DNA of 64,000 bases, taken from Lachnospiraceae bacterium KH1T2 (GTDB lineage Bacteria; Bacillota; Clostridia; Lachnospirales; Lachnospiraceae). Numbering within the stretch: position 1 is the stretch's first letter; each line of letters opens with the position of its first letter. Both the position numbers and the translations under genes were made by a program. This document shows, in pieces, positions 45,344-53,156 of the stretch. Under the pieces are notes generated by a model. It did no database searches, was not told the origin of the DNA, and saw only the letters and a program-made list of their open reading frames with translations. The DNA lies in assembly GCA_900114405.1 (NCBI GenBank), contig FOSY01000002.1:62001-126000 (forward strand), read 5' to 3'.

Positions 45344-46618
45344 ATGAGTTTGGTCATTATTTTGTTTTTTCCGATTTTATTGCTTTGGATCGCAGAGGAA
45401 TTATTTCGTTATTTCAAAATCAAAGCAAATGCGTTTAGTGAGAGAGAAGTCAGAGCAGCAGCTAGAGCTCAGGCATGGAAACTTCGGATAAAAGACCCGG
45501 AAATATCTTGTGATTACTGCGGCGGTAAGATCGATACGAGTAAATATAAGGTTTGTCCTCAGTGTGGTGCGCCATATGATGATAATAAAGAATGGCTCGC
45601 AAAATTTAATGTTAAAGAAGAATTTGTAAATAAGGGTACAGACAGCCTGCTAGAGCTCAGGGAAGCAAAGGCAAGAGAAGAAAGTTTGAAAGTCCTTCGA
45701 ATAATCAGGAAAAAGATAGTGGTTCTGACTACAATATTTTTCCTGCTTGTTGGAAGTATCTGGGCTGTTTCTGTGAAAGGAAATATGGATAGATTCAGAG
45801 TCGATGAAGAAGTCAACGAAAAATCGTATGAACATTTTACAGAAGCTCCTTATAAGGTCGATGGTGATGGTGTTATTTTTGATGGAAACATGGCGAAGGT
45901 TACTGTTGCAGGTTTTTACCAAGAAGATAGCGTCGAAGAAGATGGTGACGGGGGATTAACCAAAAAAGTAAAGGTGGAATTCATTGTTGAAAATAAGTCA
46001 GATCAAAATATCAGGTTGAGAATACATTGTGATTCTATCAATGGCTTTTCTGATGATTATGCTTACATTGATAGCTTTGGGTGCTACAGGAAAAACAAAA
46101 CAGTAAAGGTTTATGAGAAAATTTATAAATGCCCGGGAGAAGAAATATCAGAAATGATATTTGATTCGATCGATGTGGTCGCGGACGATTTAGAAACTCG
46201 TGAATCAATAGATAAGCCTGTGATTATCAGAACAACTTCTTCTATGGAAAAGGCTGCCTTAAGCGTTTCTAATGATGAGCTCATATACTCAAATGAAAAG
46301 ATGGAACTTTACACAAAACCATATGATGATGGCTACGCTAAGGGCTATAAGATATACGCTGTTAATAAGTGTGATAAATCATTTAGTGTAAAAGCCGAAG
46401 CGAAAAGCTCTGATGACGGCGAGAGTGATACTTACGTCTTTGACAGGGTATTTCTGCCGTCAAAATATATATTAAGAGCGGATTATAGACTTAGAAATGA
46501 TGATGATGAGAACGAAAGTAAAGCAGCCGATGATAAAAAAGAACTGGTAAATTTCACATTTACCTGTGACGAAGATCCCTCATGCAATTTTGCAACAGGA
46601 TATGTGGAATTTAATTAA
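45344..46618 (+). CDS. Zinc-ribbon membrane protein of unknown function
   Basis: About 424 residues: an N-terminal membrane helix (LVIILFFPILLLWIAEELF), a zinc ribbon with CDYCGGK and CPQCGAP, a second membrane helix (about 125-145, IVVLTTIFFLLVGSIWAV) and a C-terminal domain of about 270 residues with two repeats of a beta-rich DUF-like fold (VTVAGFYQEDS; LYTKPYDDGYAKGYKIYAVN). The C-terminal part is very acidic. ATG 45323 is in frame, but AAGTAGG 7 nt before ATG 45344 and the short leader favour 45344. Function unknown; possibly stress or envelope-related like other zinc-ribbon two-helix proteins. Confidence 0.7.
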   Translation: MSLVIILFFPILLLWIAEELFRYFKIKANAFSEREVRAAARAQAWKLRIKDPEISCDYCGGKIDTSKYKVCPQCGAPYDDNKEWLAKFNVKEEFVNKGTDSLLELREAKAREESLKVLRIIRKKIVVLTTIFFLLVGSIWAVSVKGNMDRFRVDEEVNEKSYEHFTEAPYKVDGDGVIFDGNMAKVTVAGFYQEDSVEEDGDGGLTKKVKVEFIVENKSDQNIRLRIHCDSINGFSDDYAYIDSFGCYRKNKTVKVYEKIYKCPGEEISEMIFDSIDVVADDLETRESIDKPVIIRTTSSMEKAALSVSNDELIYSNEKMELYTKPYDDGYAKGYKIYAVNKCDKSFSVKAEAKSSDDGESDTYVFDRVFLPSKYILRADYRLRNDDDENESKAADDKKELVNFTFTCDEDPSCNFATGYVEFN

Positions 46619-46781
46619 AAACGAAAAATACATAATACATATGTACTTAAAAAAGAAATTTATAACCAAGGAAATTGAGGTTTATAATTATTTAATAAAT
46701 TGACTATCGGTTCATTTGAGTTATATCATAGGATTAAATGAAGTCACGATAGATCAAGTTTTTATGAAAGAGGAAAATCTA

Positions 46782-47615
46782 ATGAATATCAGAAATTTTG
46801 CGAATGAAACAAGGAAATTTGTTGCTAACAAGGATAATTTTTACGTACTTGAGTATATGCATGACAGCAGTGTTTCTCCTGCTAATGCAGATATTGAGTA
46901 CTATATGAGCAAGATGGGTGTTCATAGGAGACAGGTTGTCGTTAAGCTGGATGAGAATCATTCTGCAATTGTACAGGCAGGCGCAATGCAGTGGATGGCA
47001 GGAGATGTAAATGCTAAGACAGGAGTTAAAGGTGTCGGCGATTTATTTGGAAAGATGATAAAGGGAGCCGTTACAGGTGAATCTGCGATAAAGCCGGAAT
47101 ATGCAGGAAATGGTTGGCTTGTGCTGGAACCGACATATAAATTTATAATTCTTGTAAATGTTGAAGAATGGGGTTCAGGCATAACTATTGAGGATGGCAT
47201 GTTTTATGCCTGCGCTGGAACAGTAAAGACTAGCGTTACTGCGAAAAAGACACTTTCTTCTGCAGCTCTTGGCAGTGAGGGACTCTTTAATATGAGCCTT
47301 TCAGGAACAGGTATCGCAGCGTTGGAAAGTAATGTCCCATATGATGAATTGGTTGAGGTCGAGCTTAATAATGACACATTAAAGATTGACGGAAATTTAG
47401 CTGTTTGCTGGTCATCAAGCCTTGATTTTACTGTGGAGAGAACCACTAAAACATTGATCGGATCTGCAGCAAGTGGTGAAGGTCTTGTAAATGTGTACAG
47501 AGGTACGGGAAGAGTTCTAATGAGCCCTGTAGCGCCGACAAGTTCACTGTATGAATCTACAAATACGATGTCTGCCAAAGCTGCGGCCAGGACAAGTAAT
47601 ACTTTAGGCAAATAA
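46782..47615 (+). CDS. AIM24-family protein
   Basis: A 277-residue soluble all-beta protein of the AIM24/TIGR00266-like family, named after a yeast mitochondrial protein; the bacterial role is unknown. Recognisable segments are QVVVKLDENHSAIVQAGAMQ, WLVLEPTYKFIILVNVEEW, EDGMFYACAGTVK, the glycine-rich LSGTGIAALESNVPYDELVEV and the terminal VYRGTGRVLMSPV. A TTG at 46716 is in frame but without a ribosome site; ATG 46782 has AAAGAGGA 7 nt before it. It follows the zinc-ribbon gene by 163 nt and ends with a terminator. Confidence 0.85.
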   Translation: MNIRNFANETRKFVANKDNFYVLEYMHDSSVSPANADIEYYMSKMGVHRRQVVVKLDENHSAIVQAGAMQWMAGDVNAKTGVKGVGDLFGKMIKGAVTGESAIKPEYAGNGWLVLEPTYKFIILVNVEEWGSGITIEDGMFYACAGTVKTSVTAKKTLSSAALGSEGLFNMSLSGTGIAALESNVPYDELVEVELNNDTLKIDGNLAVCWSSSLDFTVERTTKTLIGSAASGEGLVNVYRGTGRVLMSPVAPTSSLYESTNTMSAKAAARTSNTLGK

Positions 47616-47642
47616 TTCAAATGGCATATGAGTTAAATCTGA

Positions 47643-47680
47643 GCAGGTATATGAAGATAGCATATACCTGCTTAATTTAT
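47643..47680 (+). terminator. Terminator of the AIM24 gene
   Basis: GCAGGTATATG, 7-nt loop, CATATACCTGC and TTAATTTAT. Confidence 0.75.
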
Positions 47681-47711
47681 AGTGCAGTAAATATAAAAAA
47701 GAGAAATTGTC

Positions 47712-47740
47712 TTGACGATACATATATAGAAATATATTTA
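47712..47740 (+). promoter_or_regulatory. Possible promoter of the SpoIIE phosphatase-PTS operon
   Basis: TTGACG and TATTTA with a 17-nt spacer, 43 nt before the ATG. The -35 is good and the -10 is weak. Confidence 0.4.
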
Positions 47741-47782
47741 TTGTGCGGAGTTTTCAATATTTAAGATCAGAGGGGACAAAGG

Positions 47783-49072
47783 ATGCTAAGGAGTTTCTTA
47801 AATAGAAATAAGGGTGTGTTGAAAGGCGGTATCAGGCATAAGATATTCTGCATGATGCTGGTAACCGTCGTAATGATAATAGCGGCATATACTGCTGTAT
47901 TTTTCTACCAGACAAGCAGAGTTGAAAAACTTGTAAATGACACTTATGAAATGCAGAAGCAGGTATATGAAGAGAATGGGCAGACAGACAAATACGAAGA
48001 AATTCAGAGTGAAGCGATGGCTTCATTTCGAAGAAGGATGTTTCACGCCAGAAATATACTTCTAATACTTGTAGTGATGATAGTGGCAGCGGGACTGCTG
48101 TCTGCTTACTCACTGTCGAGAAAGATCATAGATCCGCTTAATACTATCACGAGGCGAGTTGCATCGCTTGGTATCCGCCATAGGCAGTTTAAAATGGAGC
48201 CAGTATATAGAACAGGAGACGAGATCGAGGTTTTGGCAGAGGCTTTCGCCAAGCAGTCCATCCGCACAATGCTATATATAGACCAGATCAAAAAAGTTAC
48301 TGCAGAAAAAGAGAGAATCGGAGCAGAGCTTGAAATGGCAAGCAAAATTCAGGCGAGCCAGCTTCCAAGTCTTTTTCCACCATTTCCGGATAGGAAAGAA
48401 TTCAGCCTGTACGCAAGTATGACTCCGGCAAAAGAAGTTGGTGGAGATTTTTATGATTTCTTCATGATAGATCATGACCACATAGGTCTGATAATGGCTG
48501 ATGTTTCGGGAAAAGGTGTCCCGGCGGCACTTTTGATGATGGTTGCACGTGTACTCATCAAGTCCAGTTTGCAGAATGGAAATGATCCATCGAAAGCTCT
48601 TGAAAGTGTAAACAATCAGCTCTGTGAAGGTAATGATGCAAACTTTTTTGTAACTATGTGGGTGGCAGTGCTTGAAATATCTACAGGTAAAGGACTTGCA
48701 GCAAATGCCGGCCATGAGCACCCTGTGGTACGCAGGGCAAATGGCAGCTATGAACTTGTGCTCTACAAGCACTCAATGGCGGTCGGAATAATGGAAGGCT
48801 TGAAGTTCAAACAGCACGAATTTCATATGAGTCCGGGAGACAGTATCTTTGTATATACAGATGGGGTTGCTGAAGCAACTAACGCACATAAAGAGCTTTA
48901 TGGAACAGAGCGTATGCTTGAAGCATTGAATAAAGAACCGGACGCTTCGGCTGAGAAAACGTTGTCAAATGTGATGGAGGACATTAATTGTTTTGTAGAT
49001 GGTGCGGAGCAGTTTGACGATATAACCATGCTGTGTTTGCGCTACTATGGAGAAAAAGGTTTTACCACATAA
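47783..49072 (+). CDS. Membrane SpoIIE-type (PP2C) serine phosphatase with HAMP domain
   Basis: A 429-residue protein: membrane helix 1 (about 23-45), a short extracytoplasmic helix-rich loop, membrane helix 2 (about 92-112), HAMP (about 113-165) and a RsbU/SpoIIE phosphatase domain. Metal-binding motifs are present: KEVGGDFYDFF, LIMADVSGKGVPAALLM and EQFDDITML. Such enzymes dephosphorylate anti-sigma-factor antagonists. No antagonist or kinase gene is adjacent; instead the PTS permease gene follows after 18 nt. The ATG is preceded by GAGGGGAC. Confidence 0.92.
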   Translation: MLRSFLNRNKGVLKGGIRHKIFCMMLVTVVMIIAAYTAVFFYQTSRVEKLVNDTYEMQKQVYEENGQTDKYEEIQSEAMASFRRRMFHARNILLILVVMIVAAGLLSAYSLSRKIIDPLNTITRRVASLGIRHRQFKMEPVYRTGDEIEVLAEAFAKQSIRTMLYIDQIKKVTAEKERIGAELEMASKIQASQLPSLFPPFPDRKEFSLYASMTPAKEVGGDFYDFFMIDHDHIGLIMADVSGKGVPAALLMMVARVLIKSSLQNGNDPSKALESVNNQLCEGNDANFFVTMWVAVLEISTGKGLAANAGHEHPVVRRANGSYELVLYKHSMAVGIMEGLKFKQHEFHMSPGDSIFVYTDGVAEATNAHKELYGTERMLEALNKEPDASAEKTLSNVMEDINCFVDGAEQFDDITMLCLRYYGEKGFTT

Positions 49073-49090
49073 AATGCAGGAGGCAGGAAA

Positions 49091-50716
49091 ATGAAAACTA
49101 ACAGGATCAAAAAAAGCCTGAAAATAATAGGAGATATCTTCATTCCACTGCTGCCTGGCATTATTTGTGCCGGTTTATGCGGCGGGTTAGCGTCTCTTAT
49201 AGCTCAAATGATTCCGAATTATTCAGAGAATGAGATGTGGCAGCTGATATATCAAATATTATTGCTCATCAATTCGTCTGTGATGACTTTTATCACTGCA
49301 TGGGCAGGATACAGAGCATCAGAAAATTTTGGCGGAACACCAATCTTAGGTGGTATGCTTGGCATGATCACATCTATGGAAGGCATCAATGTGATAGCTA
49401 AGATTCTCGGTCTTTATAACGAAGAAGTTCCGCTAGACTCTATCCTACGCAGCGGAAAAGGCGGAGTTTTGGCAGTGATCATAGGAGCATTGCTGATCGC
49501 AAATGTTGAAAAAGTGATACGTTCAGTTATGCCGCGCTCTTTGGATGTAGTTTTTACACCATTCATCACTATACTGGTGTGCGTTATTCCATATATTATT
49601 TTTATCATGCCGCTTTACGGTTACATTTCAGAGGGAATTGTCTGGCTTTTCAGTAAGGCATGTCTGTCACGAAATATATTGATAAAGGCACTTTCAGGTT
49701 ACTTGGCATCCGCGTTCTTTTTGCCGTTGGTTGCCACGGGTATGCATCATGGTTTGGTTGCTCTTTACAATGTACAGCTTCAGGAATTGGGCTATATCAC
49801 ACTTTACCCGGCGCTTGCAATGGCAGGAGCAGGGCAGGTAGGCGCAGCTATTGCTCTTTGGAAGAAAGCAAGGAAAGCAAAAAATAATGATTTTTGCTCT
49901 GTTATTGCCGGTGCATTGCCGGCAGGTATAATGGGTGTTGGCGAACCGCTTATTTATGGAGTTACCTTACCTCTAGGGATACCGTTTCTGACCGCAGGAC
50001 TTGGAGCCGGGTTTGGCGGAGCATTCATCATGCTTACCGGAGTTGCTTCTACCGGATGGGGACCGTCAGGTCTCCTTGGAGCATTTATGATGACAGCCGG
50101 TTATGGTGGTCATCTAATGAGTGTTGTATGTTATCTTATAGCACTTCTTATAAGTTATTCGGGCGGATATATCGTCACAAATATTTTTTACGGCAAGAAA
50201 GGGCTCAAGATTGATACATCACTTTCTGAAGAACAGGCGGTTTTCTGGAGAGCTAATACTTTTGCTCGTTTAAGCAGGAAAAAGCCGAAAATTGTTCATG
50301 CAGGTGATGATCTGATGGATACCGGAGGACATGGTAAGACAGATCTCTTGATCACAGCTGCAGTTGATGGAGAAACTGTCCCTATGAATCAGATTCCGGA
50401 TATCATGTTTTCATCAGGGGTTATCGGCAAATGCATCGGTATCATGCCGGAAAACGGCCATATACTTGCGCCTTGTGATGGAGTGATTTCGGAAATAGCT
50501 GATACAAACCATGCGATGACTTTTAAGATAGACGATAATATGGATGTCATTCTGTTGGTTGGAATAGACACATTTACGCTGAATGGCGATGGACTTAAGC
50601 CTCTGGTAAAGGAAGGGGAAAATGTGATCGCAGGTCAGCCGGTAATGGAGGTTGAGCTTGAGAAGATTACACATGCGGGACTTTCACCAATTGTCATCAC
50701 GGTTTTGAGTAATTGA
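49091..50716 (+). CDS. PTS-like permease: EIIC fused to an EIIA domain lacking the phospho-histidine, no EIIB
   Basis: A 541-residue protein. EIIC of the glucose/sucrose superfamily (about 1-370) has about ten helices and the GVGEPLIYGVTLPLG motif. A Crr-type EIIA domain follows (about 385-541). The auxiliary His is kept (H474, TNHAMTFK), but the residue exactly 15 positions later, equivalent to the phosphorylated His90 of E. coli EIIA-Glc, is Leu489 (VILLVGIDTF). The EIIB domain that normally precedes EIIC is absent; the protein begins at the EIIC start. It cannot be a self-sufficient PTS transporter and may be a facilitator, or a sensor working with the upstream phosphatase. AGGAGGCAGG precedes the ATG. 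Confidence 0.85.
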   Translation: MKTNRIKKSLKIIGDIFIPLLPGIICAGLCGGLASLIAQMIPNYSENEMWQLIYQILLLINSSVMTFITAWAGYRASENFGGTPILGGMLGMITSMEGINVIAKILGLYNEEVPLDSILRSGKGGVLAVIIGALLIANVEKVIRSVMPRSLDVVFTPFITILVCVIPYIIFIMPLYGYISEGIVWLFSKACLSRNILIKALSGYLASAFFLPLVATGMHHGLVALYNVQLQELGYITLYPALAMAGAGQVGAAIALWKKARKAKNNDFCSVIAGALPAGIMGVGEPLIYGVTLPLGIPFLTAGLGAGFGGAFIMLTGVASTGWGPSGLLGAFMMTAGYGGHLMSVVCYLIALLISYSGGYIVTNIFYGKKGLKIDTSLSEEQAVFWRANTFARLSRKKPKIVHAGDDLMDTGGHGKTDLLITAAVDGETVPMNQIPDIMFSSGVIGKCIGIMPENGHILAPCDGVISEIADTNHAMTFKIDDNMDVILLVGIDTFTLNGDGLKPLVKEGENVIAGQPVMEVELEKITHAGLSPIVITVLSN

Positions 50717-50734
50717 ATAATATTTTGAAACATA

Positions 50735-51030
50735 GAGAGTGGATATCATTTCACTCTCTTTTTTTAGTCTATTTTTGCGTAAGCGTTTTGACAATTGTAT
50801 TTAGATAGAATCTGTAAAAAAGTTTAAGTATACAGTATGTCAGTGCATAACTAACTATATAAGGAAATCACATTCTAAAGAGAATGACATTGGTTCATAT
50901 AAGAACATTGAATTTCCACTATGGCTGTAAAGTTAACATTTCATACAGAGAAAAAGCGGTTGGTGTACAAGACATCAACCGCTTTTTCTTTATTAATCGT
51001 TCGTAGAAGATGTTCTTCTACGAACTTTTT
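50735..51030 (+). terminator. Three successive hairpins after the PTS-like gene
   Basis: The first is GAGAGTG/CACTCTC with TTTTTTT (50735-50765), the operon terminator. The second is AAAAAGCGGTTG/CAACCGCTTTTT (50951-50989), which is symmetric and usable in both directions. The third is GTTCGTAGAAGA/TCTTCTACGAAC with TTTTT (50999-51030). No gene lies between 50766 and 50950, which is AT-rich. Confidence 0.8.
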
Positions 51031-51049
51031 ATTTAAAATATTAAATTTT

Positions 51050-51117
51050 CACATTGCAACGAACTGATGTGATAAGATGATAAAGTACGCTAACACATCA
51101 ATATTTGTACAGAAGAG
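51050..51117 (+). repeat. Duplicated 68-nt upstream region, copy 1
   Basis: From CACATTGCAA to GAAGAG this aligns without gaps to 58479-58546, with 53 of 68 positions identical by my count. It includes GATAAGAT and TTGTA(C/T)AG and ends at the ribosome site of a 24-codon frame (ATG 51123 to stop 51197) that overlaps the start of the TauE gene. Probably a duplicated promoter and leader. Confidence 0.65.
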
Positions 51118-51180
51118 AAAGAATGAAAAATTTCAGCTTCTTAGATGGTAAGTATAAGACATGTAATGGAGGAGATAATT

Positions 51181-51900
51181 TTGATATTATGGATTAGTGC
51201 TGCCCTTATAGCCTTTTTCATCAAGGGATTATGTGGCTTTGCAAACACTCTTGTTTTTACCTCAATATTAGGCTTTGGAGAAGTAAACGTTAATATATCT
51301 CCAACAGAACTTATACTTGGATATCCAACAAACTTAATTCTTACATTAAAGAATAAGAGACAATTAAAAGCATCTATTTTTATTCCGCTGTCATTATTGG
51401 TTTTGGCCGGAAGCATCCCCGGTGCAATACTGCTAAAGAACGCGGATACTCAGATTCTAAAGGTTGTTTTTGGTGGGGTCGTCGTACTAATAGGAATTGA
51501 AATGCTATTTCGAGAATTTCAATCTATGAAATCCTTCAAAGAATCAAAAGTACTTCTTGGTATTATTGGTTTACTTTCCGGACTTTTATGCGGTTTATTT
51601 GGCATAGGTGCTTTATTAGCCGCTTATGTCGGAAGAGTAACTAATGACACAGATGAATTCAAAGCAAATATCAGTGCAGTATTTATTTTTGAGAATACAA
51701 TAAGAATTGTGCTATATAGCGTTTTAGGTGTAATTACCAAAGATACTATTATACATTCTGTAATTTTGATGCCTATAATGCTTATTGGATTGTTTATAGG
51801 AATGAAAAGTGCACAGATACTTGATGAGAAGCTTGTCAAAATCATCGTTATAGCGCTTTTAATTATTTCAGGAGTTGTTCTAATTTTCAATAACATTTGA
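51181..51900 (+). CDS. TauE/SafE-family membrane permease
   Basis: A 239-residue membrane protein with about seven or eight helices, the repeated family motif near GLCGFANTLVFTSILGFG and GLLCGLFGIGALLAAYVGR, and typical length. Members export sulfite, sulfoacetate or other small organic anions; substrate unknown. It starts with TTG at 51181, set by GGAGGAG 6 nt before it; longer in-frame starts lack a site. The feruloyl esterase gene follows after 22 nt, so the two are probably one operon and the permease may handle an aromatic acid, which is speculation. Confidence 0.85.
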   Translation: MILWISAALIAFFIKGLCGFANTLVFTSILGFGEVNVNISPTELILGYPTNLILTLKNKRQLKASIFIPLSLLVLAGSIPGAILLKNADTQILKVVFGGVVVLIGIEMLFREFQSMKSFKESKVLLGIIGLLSGLLCGLFGIGALLAAYVGRVTNDTDEFKANISAVFIFENTIRIVLYSVLGVITKDTIIHSVILMPIMLIGLFIGMKSAQILDEKLVKIIVIALLIISGVVLIFNNI

Positions 51901-51922
51901 TGAAAAAGAAATGGAGAAAAGT

Positions 51923-52681
51923 ATGTATATCGATTGTGATGGTACAAAACTAAATGCTTATTTGGATATGCCAAAGGAAAATATTGAAAAATGTCCGTTG
52001 TGCATTATAATTCATGGCTTTACAGGTCATAGTGAGGAAAGGCATATTGTTGCTGTTCAAAAGGCATTAAATGAAATCGGGGTGGCAACTCTTCGTGCTG
52101 ACATGTATGGACACGGAAAAAGTGACGGTAAATTTGAGGATCATACGTTATTTAAGTGGCTTACAAATATTTTAGCTGTTATTGACTATGCAAAGAAGCT
52201 TGACTTTGTTACGGACATTTATATGGCAGGTCATTCGCAGGGGGGATTATCCGTATTGCTTGCAGCAGCCATGGAAAGAGATATTGTTAAAGCAATTATG
52301 CTTTTATCCCCGGCTGTAATGATTCCCGAAATTGCAAGAACAGGCGAGCTTCTTGGATTAAAATTTGATCCGGAGAATATTCCGGATGAAATGGAAGCTT
52401 GGGACGGAAGAAAGCTCAATGGCAACTACGTCAGAGTTGCACAGACTATCAAAATTGAAGATTTTGTCGAAAAATATCAAAAACCTGTACTCATCGTTCA
52501 TGGAGATCAGGACGAAGCTGTACCATATGAGTATTCTGTGAAACTTTCCAAGCAATATAAGAATTGCAAGTTTGTAACAATTCCGGGAGATAATCACTGC
52601 TATGACCATCGTCTTGAACTCGTAACAGAGGCGGTAAAGGAATTTATTCTAAGCGGTTATGAAAGCAGACAACATTTGTAA
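51923..52681 (+). CDS. Feruloyl (cinnamoyl) esterase, Est1E-like alpha/beta hydrolase
   Basis: Releases ferulic and p-coumaric acid from plant cell-wall polysaccharide. The 252-residue protein has no signal peptide. It matches my memory of Butyrivibrio proteoclasticus Est1E nearly throughout (IIIHGFTGHSEERHIVAVQ, RADMYGHGKSDGKFEDHTLF, MAGHSQGGLS, LGLKFDPENIPDE). The catalytic triad falls on the same numbers: Ser105 in GHSQG, Asp197 in HGDQDEAVP and His225 in PGDNHCYDH. ATG 51911 is in frame but would put the ribosome site GGAGA inside the coding region; 51923 gives the Est1E start MYIDCDG. Confidence 0.94.
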   Translation: MYIDCDGTKLNAYLDMPKENIEKCPLCIIIHGFTGHSEERHIVAVQKALNEIGVATLRADMYGHGKSDGKFEDHTLFKWLTNILAVIDYAKKLDFVTDIYMAGHSQGGLSVLLAAAMERDIVKAIMLLSPAVMIPEIARTGELLGLKFDPENIPDEMEAWDGRKLNGNYVRVAQTIKIEDFVEKYQKPVLIVHGDQDEAVPYEYSVKLSKQYKNCKFVTIPGDNHCYDHRLELVTEAVKEFILSGYESRQHL

Positions 52682-52707
52682 AGATGATAAGGGAGTAGCA
52701 AGATAAG

Positions 52708-52833
52708 ATGTTTTATCTGCCGCTTGATACATGTACAGAAGATCTGCTTGGGGTAAGAGCTCATCCAAATCCCAAAGCGCATCAGCTGGCTGCCAAAAAA
52801 ATAGTAGGTTTTCTCAAAAAATATATCTCATAA
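52708..52833 (+). pseudogene. 3' remnant of a CE2-type acetyl esterase gene
   Basis: A 41-codon frame whose product (FYLPLDTCTEDLLGVRAHPN, then PKAHQLAAKKI) matches the C-terminus of the intact CE2 gene at 33890 (YLALENCTGELLGVRLHPT, then PQAHRVAAKQI), including the catalytic His. The jelly-roll, Ser nucleophile and all upstream parts are missing. It lies directly after the feruloyl esterase, followed by a terminator. Confidence 0.8.
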
Positions 52834-52843
52834 TGTGAAGTCG

Positions 52844-52873
52844 AGCTGTTGATATTTTGTCAACAGCTTTTTA
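52844..52873 (+). terminator. Terminator after the CE2 remnant
   Basis: AGCTGTTGA, 7-nt loop, TCAACAGCT and TTTT; probably the old terminator of the lost esterase gene, now closing the TauE-esterase unit. Confidence 0.8.
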
Positions 52874-52998
52874 CTTTATTAAATGATTAAATTAATTGAA
52901 GATAGTCTAGAACTTTATCACAAATGTACAAAAAATAAAAAATTATTGTGGTTTATTAGTAAATAATTATGTGAAATACATACAAAAATGTATTTATA

Positions 52999-53059
52999 GC
53001 AATAATGTATGATAATTTACAATTAACAACAATGACAAATTACTTTAAAAATATATAAT
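52999..53059 (+). promoter_or_regulatory. Mannan regulon promoter 3 with upstream direct-repeat site
   Basis: GCAATAAT (52999-53006), ACAATT with CAAT 20 nt after the first, -35 ATGACA (53032-53037), 16-nt spacer and TATAAT (53054-53059). Same spacing as 26128 and 39408. It serves the GH26 gene. The sequence from 52874 to 52998 is AT-rich and shows nothing else. Confidence 0.8.
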
Positions 53060-53097
53060 TCTATATATAATAAGCATGCTTATATGTTATCTATGAT

Positions 53098-53125
53098 TTA
53101 GGGGGACGCTATGAATTCCCCCTAA
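53098..53125 (+). promoter_or_regulatory. Hairpin in the GH26 leader
   Basis: TTAGGGGG and CCCCCTAA are separated by 12 nt, about 40 nt downstream of the predicted -10 and 31 nt before the ATG. It could protect the mRNA 5' end or regulate translation. No U-run follows. Confidence 0.55.
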
Positions 53126-53156
53126 GCGGAAAGGGAGCTTTTATAAGGAGAAGTAT

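Noticed and set aside
49091..50716. Ordinary sucrose or glucose PTS transporter
   Set aside because: The EIIB domain is missing and the EIIA phospho-histidine position is Leu, so standard group translocation is not possible by this protein alone.
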